A DNA stretch of 20,738 bases from an uncultured Oxalobacteraceae bacterium (GTDB taxonomy: Bacteria > Pseudomonadota > Gammaproteobacteria > Burkholderiales > Burkholderiaceae), in assembly GCA_946479255.1 (NCBI GenBank), contig CAMLFK010000061.1, positions 1-20,738 of the forward strand, read 5' to 3'. Under the pieces are notes generated by a model that saw nothing but the letters and a program-made list of their open reading frames with translations, did no database searches and had not been told where the DNA came from. Each line of letters starts with the position of its first letter. The first letter of the stretch is position 1. The translations under genes and the position numbers were made by a program. Shown here piece after piece: positions 1 to 5,982 of the stretch.

Positions 1-874
1 GGCGCGCCATGGCCATGATGTGCGGCTGGGCATTGGTCGAACCGCCGATGGCGGCATTGACCACGATGGCGTCCAAAAACGCGTCGCGGGTCAGGATGTG
101 CGACGGCTTGATGTCCTCTTTGGCCAGCTCGACGATGCGGCGGCCGGTTTCATAGGCCATCTGGCCGCGCTCGCGGTACGGCGCCGGAATGGCGGAGCAG
201 CCCGGCAGCGACATGCCGAGCGCTTCGGCGATCGCGTTCATGGTCGAGGCGGTGCCCATGGTGTTGCAGTGGCCGGCCGACGGCGCCGAGGCGCAGGCGA
301 TTTCCAGGAACTTTTCTTCATTGATGGCGCCGGCCGCCAGCTGGCGGCGGCCCTTCCAGATGGCCGCGCCGGAGCCGACCAGTTCACCGTCCATGTGGCC
401 GTCGAGCATCGGGCCGCCGGACAGTACGATGGCCGGAATGTCCACGGTCGAGACCGCCATGACTTGCGCCGGGGTGGTCTTGTCGCAGCCGGTGGTCAGC
501 ACCACGGCATCGATCGGATAGCCGTGCAGGATTTCGACCAGGCCCATGTAGGCCAGGTTGCGGTCGATCGCGGCGGTCGGGCGGCGGCAGTTTTCAAAGA
601 TCGGGTGCAGCGGGAATTCCATCGGAATGCCGCCGGCATCGCGGATACCGTCGCGCACGCGCTTGGCCAGTTCCAGGTGGATGCGGTTGCATGGCGACAG
701 GTCATTGCCGCTCTGGGCGATGCCGATGATCGGCTTACCGGAACGCAGCTCGTCGGCGGTGATGCCGTAGTTCATGAAGCGCTCCAGATACAGCGCGGTC
801 ATGTCGATGTGGTCGGGATTGTCGAACCAGTCCTGGGAACGGTAGCGACGGGTAGTGTTGTTCGGATTGCTCAC
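1..874 (-). CDS. xylD: D-xylonate dehydratase (IlvD/Edd family), 3' end cut by window edge
   Basis: The first 291 codons are visible; family members are about 590 residues long, so roughly half is missing beyond the left edge. IlvD/Edd dehydratases use a [2Fe-2S] cluster and Mg2+ to turn pentonates into 2-keto-3-deoxypentonates. The three cluster cysteines are seen as C62 (SPCNRIH), C130 (TTGCDKTTP) and C203 (GHCNTMGTAS), followed by D131 and the metal-site lysine K132. Their spacing equals that known for L-arabinonate dehydratase of this subfamily. The start is GTG at 874, two bases after the xylC stop, with a GAGG ribosome site inside the end of xylC, so translation is probably coupled. Downstream position behind xylX, xylB and xylC points to D-xylonate as substrate. 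L-arabinonate cannot be excluded from sequence alone. Confidence 0.9.
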   Translation of the reverse strand, partial: MSNPNNTTRRYRSQDWFDNPDHIDMTALYLERFMNYGITADELRSGKPIIGIAQSGNDLSPCNRIHLELAKRVRDGIRDAGGIPMEFPLHPIFENCRRPTAAIDRNLAYMGLVEILHGYPIDAVVLTTGCDKTTPAQVMAVSTVDIPAIVLSGGPMLDGHMDGELVGSGAAIWKGRRQLAAGAINEEKFLEIACASAPSAGHCNTMGTASTMNAIAEALGMSLPGCSAIPAPYRERGQMAYETGRRIVELAKEDIKPSHILTRDAFLDAIVVNAAIGGSTNAQPHIMAMAR

Positions 875-876
875 GC

Positions 877-1755
877 TTATGCCTCGATAAAAAATTCGTG
901 TTGCGCCAGTCCTGGCGTTTCTGTGCGGAAGGTGAACAATGCACCAGCCAGTGGATATTGGGCGCGCTCTTCGTCTGTCAAGCCTTTCCAGGCGGTCGTG
1001 ACGTAGGCGGTACGCAGGTCGTCGCCGCCGAAGGCCAGCTTGGTGATGTTCGGCACCGGCATCGGCACCGTCTGCACCAGCTCGCCAGCCGGCGAGTAGC
1101 GGTCGATACGGTGGCCGCGGAACATGGCGATCCACACATAGCCGTCCACATCCACGGCCATCCCGTCCGGCCAGCCGGGGGCGGCGGTTTCGACGAACAG
1201 GCGCTTGTTGGACAGGCTGCCGTCATCCGCCACGTCGAACTGGTAGACCAGTTTGCCGAGCGTATCGGTGTGGTACAGGGTCTTGCCGTCCGGGCTCATG
1301 GCCGGGCCGTTGGTGATGCGGTAGTCGCGGTCGGCTTCACGTACTACGCCGTCCGCGCCCAGGTGGTACAGCACGCCGGTTGGATCTGCTTCGGGATCGT
1401 GCATGGAGCCAAACCATAGGCGGCCCTTGTAGTCGACAAAGCCGTCGTTGAAACGGTTGTCTTCCAGCTCGGCTTCGACGCTGTGCAGCTGCTTGAAGCT
1501 GCCGTTGGTTTCGTCAAAGTGATGCAGGCCGTCGCGCAGCGAGCACACTAGCCCGCCGCCCTTGACCGGCACCACGAAACTGGCCTGGTTCGGCGCATCC
1601 CAGGTCCGCTGGTCGCTGCCGTCGGCGGCGCAGCGGTGGATCTTGCGGCTCTTGATATCGACGAAGTACAGGGAGCGGGTCGGCGCATGCCACATCGGGC
1701 CTTCGCCAAGGTGCGCGCCTACTTCCCACAGGACGACTGGCTCGAAGTTCTTCAT
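877..1755 (-). CDS. xylC: D-xylonolactonase, SMP-30/gluconolactonase family
   Basis: A 292-residue six-bladed beta-propeller lactonase that would hydrolyse xylono-lactone made by the neighbouring dehydrogenase. Family metal and substrate residues are visible in order: E18 (GEGP), R101 and N103 (RFNDG), N149 (TNGPAMSPDG) and D197 (WPDGMAVD). These match the SMP-30 set of one Glu, one Asn and one Asp at the metal, with Arg/Asn at the substrate. No signal peptide is seen, so it is cytoplasmic. The ATG at 1755 overlaps the xylB stop as ATGA and has GGATGG upstream, implying translational coupling. An in-frame ATG at 1767 is possible, but its upstream bases look less like a ribosome site. The open frame continues upstream inside xylB, but that extension has no family similarity. 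Confidence 0.9.
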   Translation of the reverse strand: MKNFEPVVLWEVGAHLGEGPMWHAPTRSLYFVDIKSRKIHRCAADGSDQRTWDAPNQASFVVPVKGGGLVCSLRDGLHHFDETNGSFKQLHSVEAELEDNRFNDGFVDYKGRLWFGSMHDPEADPTGVLYHLGADGVVREADRDYRITNGPAMSPDGKTLYHTDTLGKLVYQFDVADDGSLSNKRLFVETAAPGWPDGMAVDVDGYVWIAMFRGHRIDRYSPAGELVQTVPMPVPNITKLAFGGDDLRTAYVTTAWKGLTDEERAQYPLAGALFTFRTETPGLAQHEFFIEA

Positions 1756-2537
1756 GCGCCGTACCATCCAGCGTCGACGAAGTATTCGCGGCCCGAGCAG
1801 GCGCGCGCATTGTTCGATGCCAGGAACAGGGTCAATGCCGCCACGTCTTCGACTTCCACGCGGGTTTGCAGCAGCTGGGCCGCCATGATCTTCTTGCCCT
1901 CTTCCGGACCGGTCCACAGCGCTTCCTGGCGCGGAGTGCGCACGGCGCCAGGGATGATGGCGTTGACGCGGATATTGTGCTTGCCCAGGTCGCGCGCCAG
2001 GCCGCGGCTCATGCCTTCGATGGCCGCCTTGGCGGTCATGTACAGCGACAGCTCCGGCAGCGCCAGGTGCCACGAGATCGAACCGAAGTTCAGGATCGCG
2101 CCGCCACCGGCCTTGATCATGCCCGGCACCACGGCCTTGGCGCAGAAGTACAGGTGGCGCAGGTTGACCGCCATGCGGCTTTCCCAGTAGGCGCCGTCGA
2201 CGTTGAGCAGTTCATGACGGTCGTCGTTGGCCGCGTTGTTGACCAGGATTTCAACCTGGCCCAGGGTGGTTTCGATCTCGGCGAAAGCCGCGGCGATCGC
2301 ATCCAGGTCCATCAGGTTGACCTTCATGAAGACCGGCTTGTGGCGCGCGCCGGCCAGGCTCTCGGCCAAGTCGCGCGAAGCTTGTTCTGCGATGTCCAGG
2401 AATACCACCTTGGCACCCTGCTGCACGAAAGCATTGACGAGCTCAGCGCCGATGCCGGTGCCGCCGCCAGTGATGACAACACGTTTATCGGCCAGGTCTG
2501 GGTATGTTGCGTAAATCATTTTGTTTAGGTTACTCAT
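1752..2537 (-). CDS. xylB: D-xylose 1-dehydrogenase (NAD+), short-chain dehydrogenase family
   Basis: A 261-residue classical SDR that would oxidise D-xylose to D-xylonolactone in the first Weimberg step. The Rossmann motif TGGGTGIG lies at 23-30. D48 at the end of the second strand favours NAD+ over NADP+. The NNA motif is at 100-102, followed by NDDRH. The catalytic set is N125, S153, Y166 and K170. The block GSISWHL and the ending EYFVDAGW closely resemble Caulobacter XylB as I recall it. The start at 2537 gives a family-like length; its ribosome site (GAGCAAAG) is weak, and an internal ATG at 2519 is the alternative. It lies 71 nt after xylX and overlaps xylC by ATGA. Activity on L-arabinose is a possible side or alternative role. 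Confidence 0.9.
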   Translation of the reverse strand: MSNLNKMIYATYPDLADKRVVITGGGTGIGAELVNAFVQQGAKVVFLDIAEQASRDLAESLAGARHKPVFMKVNLMDLDAIAAAFAEIETTLGQVEILVNNAANDDRHELLNVDGAYWESRMAVNLRHLYFCAKAVVPGMIKAGGGAILNFGSISWHLALPELSLYMTAKAAIEGMSRGLARDLGKHNIRVNAIIPGAVRTPRQEALWTGPEEGKKIMAAQLLQTRVEVEDVAALTLFLASNNARACSGREYFVDAGWYGA

Positions 2538-2608
2538 GCTTTGCTCGTCAATGGGTGGTGCGGCTGGGGGGTGTCGATGTATACGCTTAAGTCTAGGCTG
2601 GCGAACGC

Positions 2609-3793
2609 TTACGCGCCCTTGAGCAGGCCACGACGGGCCAGGTTGGTAAACAGTGCGCGGGTGCCGAAGGTCCACGGCGCGATGGTGTCGCTGCGCTGCA
2701 CGTGGTTGACCAGCATGCCCAGCGCCGGGGTCGAGATGGTCACGCGGTCGCCCAGGTGATGGGTGAAGCCGCCGCCCTTGGCGCCGCGGTCCTTGATCGG
2801 CGAGAACATGGTGCCGAGGAAGAGCATGAAACCGTCCGGGTACTGGTGGTGCTTGCCGCATACCTGCGATACCAGGTCCAGCGGATCGCGCGAGATTTCG
2901 CGCATGAAGCTCGCGCCGGCCAGCTCGAAGCCGTCGTCCAGGCCTTCGATCTTCATCGACACTTCGGCTTCGCGCACGCTGTCGATGGTGAAGTGTTCGT
3001 CGAACAGGCGAATGAACGGGCCGATCGAGCAGGAACCGTTGTTGTCCTTGGCTTTACCCAGCAGCAGCGCGCTGCGGCCTTCGATGTCGCGCAGGTTGAC
3101 GTCGTTGCCCAGGGTGGCGCCACGCACTTCGGCGCGGCTGTTCACGGCCAGGACGATTTCCGGCTCAGGGTTGTTCCATTCCGATTTTGGATGCAGGCCG
3201 ACGTCGTCGCCGAAGGCCACGGAAGACATCGGCTGCGACTTGGAGAACACTTCCGCGTCCGGGCCGATGCCCACTTCCATGTACTGCGACCACATGCCCA
3301 GCTTGATCAGGTCTTGTTTGAGTTTGGCGGCGGTCGGCGAGCCTGGCTCGATGGCCGACAGGTCGGTGCCCAGGGTTTCCTGCATCTTGCCGCGCAATTC
3401 GCTGGCGCGGGCCGGGTCGCCCTTGGCCTGCTCTTCGATCACGCGCTCCAGCAGGCTGACGGCGAAGGTCACGCCGCAGGCCTTGATGGCTTGCACATCG
3501 CATGGGGCCAGGAGGCGCGGCAGGTCGGCGTTCTTGTTGCCGGCCAGGGCGTTGTCGATCAGTGCGCTGGCCTGGCCGAGCGATTCGCCGGCGGCGCTGC
3601 GTGCCAGGGCCAGGAGGTCGTCGCGCTCCAGCAGTTCCGACATGGTCGCGGCGTGGGCCGTGATATCGAACACTTCGCCTTGACGCACCGCCACCACGCA
3701 AGGACCGTTAATGGCACCGCCGCGCCATACGCGGCCGACCAGCAATGCACGCTCCAGATCGACTGGCAGGGCTGAGTGATTTTGATTTTCCAT
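2609..3793 (-). CDS. xylX: 2-keto-3-deoxy-D-xylonate dehydratase, FAH family
   Basis: A 394-residue protein of the fumarylacetoacetate hydrolase fold, in the branch that dehydrates 2-keto-3-deoxypentonate to 2-oxoglutarate semialdehyde. The C-terminal catalytic half carries the NNPEPE metal-binding motif at 207-212 (E210, E212) and GNDVNLRDIEGR with D231, followed by a GPF turn near 268-270. The N-terminal half, about 1-150, is the helper domain typical of this long branch; simple FAH hydrolases are shorter. No signal peptide is seen, so it is cytoplasmic. Only a weak AGAAAG ribosome site precedes the ATG. The preceding 95-nt gap may carry a separate promoter or regulator site. Placement beside xylB, xylC and xylD makes the Weimberg assignment strong. 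Confidence 0.9.
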   Translation of the reverse strand: MENQNHSALPVDLERALLVGRVWRGGAINGPCVVAVRQGEVFDITAHAATMSELLERDDLLALARSAAGESLGQASALIDNALAGNKNADLPRLLAPCDVQAIKACGVTFAVSLLERVIEEQAKGDPARASELRGKMQETLGTDLSAIEPGSPTAAKLKQDLIKLGMWSQYMEVGIGPDAEVFSKSQPMSSVAFGDDVGLHPKSEWNNPEPEIVLAVNSRAEVRGATLGNDVNLRDIEGRSALLLGKAKDNNGSCSIGPFIRLFDEHFTIDSVREAEVSMKIEGLDDGFELAGASFMREISRDPLDLVSQVCGKHHQYPDGFMLFLGTMFSPIKDRGAKGGGFTHHLGDRVTISTPALGMLVNHVQRSDTIAPWTFGTRALFTNLARRGLLKGA

Positions 3794-3822
3794 GTTGGTT
3801 TCTTTCTGCTGTTTTGTTGAAT

Positions 3823-3838
3823 GCGCTACGCGCTAATA
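3823..3838. promoter_or_regulatory. Paired GCGCTA half-sites upstream of xylX
   Basis: Two GCGCTA hexamers occur as a direct repeat at 3823-3828 and 3830-3835, the second continuing as GCGCTAATA. They resemble the right half of the GCGC-centred palindromes in the divergent control region near 9739-9979, but the symmetric left half is poor. This could be a weak operator for the LacI-type regulator or part of an XylR site. No convincing -35/-10 pair was found in this gap. Confidence 0.3.
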
Positions 3839-3854
3839 GAATCATCGTTACCCT

Positions 3855-3881
3855 GTCATTCCCGCCTTCGCGGGAGATGAC
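3855..3881. repeat. REP-like palindrome between mutarotase-like gene and xylX
   Basis: The stem TCCCGC (3860-3865) pairs with GCGGGA (3870-3875) around a CTTC loop. It is extended by GTCAT pairing with ATGAC, with one bulged base at 3876. GTCATTCCCGC-type palindromes are common intergenic repeats in betaproteobacteria. It begins 8 nt past the stop of the mutarotase-like gene. No T-run follows on the minus strand, so it is not a standard intrinsic terminator, but it could attenuate transcription or protect the upstream mRNA. Confidence 0.65.
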
Positions 3882-3888
3882 AAGTTAG

Positions 3889-4719
3889 TTAAGCTTGTAC
3901 TGCCATCCGATAAACCGTCGTCTGCCGCACCACCTCCGGCACCGCGCCGCCGGCCAATTGATCCGGCCCGCTCGACGCCTCCAGGCACAAGCCATCATGG
4001 CTGGCATGGCGCTGGCCCCTGCGGCCCGGCACCCCATCCAGGGTGCTGCCGCTGCAGAACTGCAAACCACTTTCCGTGGTCGACACCTGCAGCTGGCGTC
4101 CCGAACCGGGGTCGTACACGCGCGCCACCTGGCGCAAGGCGCCAAGCTTGGCCTTGCCGCTGGCCTTGACGCAGTAGCAGTGGCGGAAACCACCGGCCTT
4201 CATGATCTGCGGATCCGGCCAGTTAAGGCGCGGGCCGATCGGCGCCGGCTGGCGGAAGTCGAAGGCCGAGCCGCCCACATTGGCGCGCCCGAGCGGCGAG
4301 CCGCCCTGGTCGATCTCGATGTACTGGTCGGCGTCGATCTGCAGCATGTGGTCGCCCACGTCGGTGGAACCGCCGTTCAGGTTGAAGTACGGCGGCACGC
4401 CGGCGTCGAGCGGCACCGCACCGTCGACGTCGATCATCAGGCTGCCGTCGTCGTCCAGCTGGTAGCGCACGGTGCAGCCGTCGAGCAGCAGCGCGACCGC
4501 GCTGTCGCTTTCGACCTGGCCGTCGAACAGCGGCGCGCTGCCGCTGTGGGCAAAGCCCAGCAGCACATCAGCGATGCGGCCATAGCGGTCAGGCGCCAGC
4601 CAGGACACCAGCGCGGCGCCCCGCTCGCTGACCGTCACACGCATGTCCAGCGCGTTGCGCAGGGTGAAGAGACGCGCGGCGACAGGCGGACGGCTCGTGA
4701 TGGAAGGTTTAGTCGTCAT
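3889..4719 (-). CDS. Aldose 1-epimerase (GalM)-like protein, shortened and catalytically degenerate
   Basis: A 276-residue protein, against about 340 for ordinary mutarotases. GalM fold landmarks remain: ERGAALVSW at 32-40, DRYGRIADVLLGF at 44-56, YFNLNG at 111-116, DHMLQIDADQY at 123-133, FDFR at 153-156, LQFCSG at 219-224 and the catalytic-Glu block CLEASSGPD with E247. The stretch that should contain the N-x-LHGG motif and its catalytic His is absent. The second His, in NHxYFNL, reads VPPYFNL. The usual Asp of GYDHxF reads R179 in GFRHCY. The deletion is in frame, with no sign of a frameshift. The ATG at 4719 lies inside the end of xylR (11-nt overlap). Mutarotation of xylose is the natural role by context, but activity is doubtful; a sugar-binding or sensing role is speculation. 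Confidence 0.8.
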   Translation of the reverse strand: MTTKPSITSRPPVAARLFTLRNALDMRVTVSERGAALVSWLAPDRYGRIADVLLGFAHSGSAPLFDGQVESDSAVALLLDGCTVRYQLDDDGSLMIDVDGAVPLDAGVPPYFNLNGGSTDVGDHMLQIDADQYIEIDQGGSPLGRANVGGSAFDFRQPAPIGPRLNWPDPQIMKAGGFRHCYCVKASGKAKLGALRQVARVYDPGSGRQLQVSTTESGLQFCSGSTLDGVPGRRGQRHASHDGLCLEASSGPDQLAGGAVPEVVRQTTVYRMAVQA

Positions 4720-5956
4720 CGCAAAAGTCAGTTACGTCGTGAGTTGGAATAAGGGTGGAATCGACGCTGCGCCCAGAAGTGCCGGCAGTGCGGTCCTGAT
4801 AGGCGCGCGGCGTGCAGCCGAGTTCGCGCTTGAACACCGCGTGCATGTACTGCACCGAGGTGAAGCCGCACGAGAGGGCCACGTCGGCGATGCCGACATT
4901 GCCGCCGGCCAGCATGCTGGTGGCCGCGTCGAGCTTGAAGCGCAGGATTTCGTCGTGCACGCTGCAGCCGAGCTCCTGGCGGAAATAGGACTCGAGCGAA
5001 GAACGCGAAATGCCGACATAGTCGGCCACCTGCCCGGTCTTGATACCCTGGCAGGCGTACTGGCGAATAAAGTGGCGCGCCCGCATCACGTGCGGGTGCT
5101 TGGCCGCTTCATGGCGCGACGAGGCCAGCACGTTGATGCCGGCCGGCGGCACCAGGATGCGGGTGTCGGCCAGGCGCGCGCCGTTGAGCATCTGGTCCAG
5201 CAAGTGGGCCGCCGCGCGTCCCATCTCCTGGGCGCCCTGGATCACGGAACTCATCGGGATGCGCGTCAGCATGCGCGCCAGCGGATCGTTGTCGATGCCG
5301 ATCAGGGCAACCTGCTCGGGCACTTCGATGCCGGCGATGATGCAGGCCTGGAGCAGCTGGCGCGCGCGCGCATCGGTCACGGCGATGATGCCGACCGGCT
5401 TGGGCAGGCTGCGCAGCCATTTGATCTGGGTCTCGACCGCCTCGTCCCACGATGGCGCGTTGGTGCTGTGGCCGCGGTAGATCTCCGCTTCCATTTTGTC
5501 GCGCCGCATCAGCGAACGGAAGGCGTTCTCGCGTTCCTGCGCCCAGCGGTTTTCCATCGCCTCGGGAAGGCTGAAGCAGGCAAACTGGCGCAGGCCGGCC
5601 TCGATCAGGTGATCGTAGGCCAGCTTGATCAGCTTGTAGTTATCGGTGGCGACGTAAGGCACGCCGGCCGGGTAGTTACTCTCGTTTTCGTACGAGCCGC
5701 CGACGGCGACCACCGGGATGCGGCTGCGCGAGAGCGCCGCCTGCACCGCCGGATCGTCGAAGTCGGCGATGATGCCGTCGCCGTGCCAGTGTTCGATGCC
5801 TGGCAGGCGGCAGCGGAAGTCTTCCTCAAGGAACAGGTCCCAGGAGGCGCGGGTACTGGCCAGGTGCGCGGCTATGCCGGCCATGATTTCGCGGTCGAAG
5901 ATCTTGTTGGCATTGAACAGCAGCGCAATCCGGTGCGACTTGGGTAGCTTGGTCAT
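4709..5956 (-). CDS. xylR: Xylose-responsive AraC-family activator XylR
   Basis: A 415-residue regulator resembling Escherichia coli XylR over its whole length. The first 280 residues form a LacI/periplasmic-binding-like sugar domain, with characteristic strings ALLFNANK (11-18), LEEDFR (43-48), IADFDD (63-68), VGGSY, ATDNY, GIIAVTDARAR (189-199) and GIDND. Residues about 290-399 form the AraC DNA-binding domain, with two helix-turn-helices near 305-330 and 355-380. D-xylose is the expected effector. The start at 5956 is fixed by a strong AGGAGGAGAG ribosome site at 5963-5972; the open frame upstream runs into the GH3 gene. It follows the beta-xylosidase by 26 nt and precedes the mutarotase-like gene. 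E. coli XylR controls the isomerase pathway, whereas here it heads a Weimberg gene set. A non-conserved 30-residue tail follows the second helix-turn-helix. Confidence 0.92.
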   Translation of the reverse strand: MTKLPKSHRIALLFNANKIFDREIMAGIAAHLASTRASWDLFLEEDFRCRLPGIEHWHGDGIIADFDDPAVQAALSRSRIPVVAVGGSYENESNYPAGVPYVATDNYKLIKLAYDHLIEAGLRQFACFSLPEAMENRWAQERENAFRSLMRRDKMEAEIYRGHSTNAPSWDEAVETQIKWLRSLPKPVGIIAVTDARARQLLQACIIAGIEVPEQVALIGIDNDPLARMLTRIPMSSVIQGAQEMGRAAAHLLDQMLNGARLADTRILVPPAGINVLASSRHEAAKHPHVMRARHFIRQYACQGIKTGQVADYVGISRSSLESYFRQELGCSVHDEILRFKLDAATSMLAGGNVGIADVALSCGFTSVQYMHAVFKRELGCTPRAYQDRTAGTSGRSVDSTLIPTHDVTDFCDDD

Positions 5957-5962
5957 CGTATG

Positions 5963-5972
5963 CTCTCCTCCT
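5963..5972 (-). promoter_or_regulatory. Strong Shine-Dalgarno site of xylR
   Basis: The minus strand reads AGGAGGAGAG six bases before the ATG at 5956. It is the best ribosome site in the cluster and decides the xylR start against the longer open frame. Confidence 0.8.
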
Positions 5973-5982
5973 GTCGGCAATT

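Noticed and set aside
1..8. GGCGCGCC (AscI site) exactly at the window start as a cloning or assembly junction
   Set aside because: The xylD frame reads through it with normal family sequence (HIMAMAR), and such sites are frequent in GC-rich DNA.
20..1006. Plus-strand open frame of 328 codons at the left end
   Set aside because: It lies opposite xylD, whose minus-strand frame carries all three cluster cysteines and family motifs. xylD starts with GTG, so an ATG-only search would miss it.
1755..2073. N-terminal extension of the lactonase frame into xylB
   Set aside because: The added residues are a frame-shifted reading of xylB; SMP-30 similarity begins only near the ATG at 1755.
2537..2861. 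N-terminal extension of the xylB frame into xylX
   Set aside because: Short-chain dehydrogenases of this type are about 250 residues, and the Rossmann motif sits at residues 23-30 when counted from 2537.
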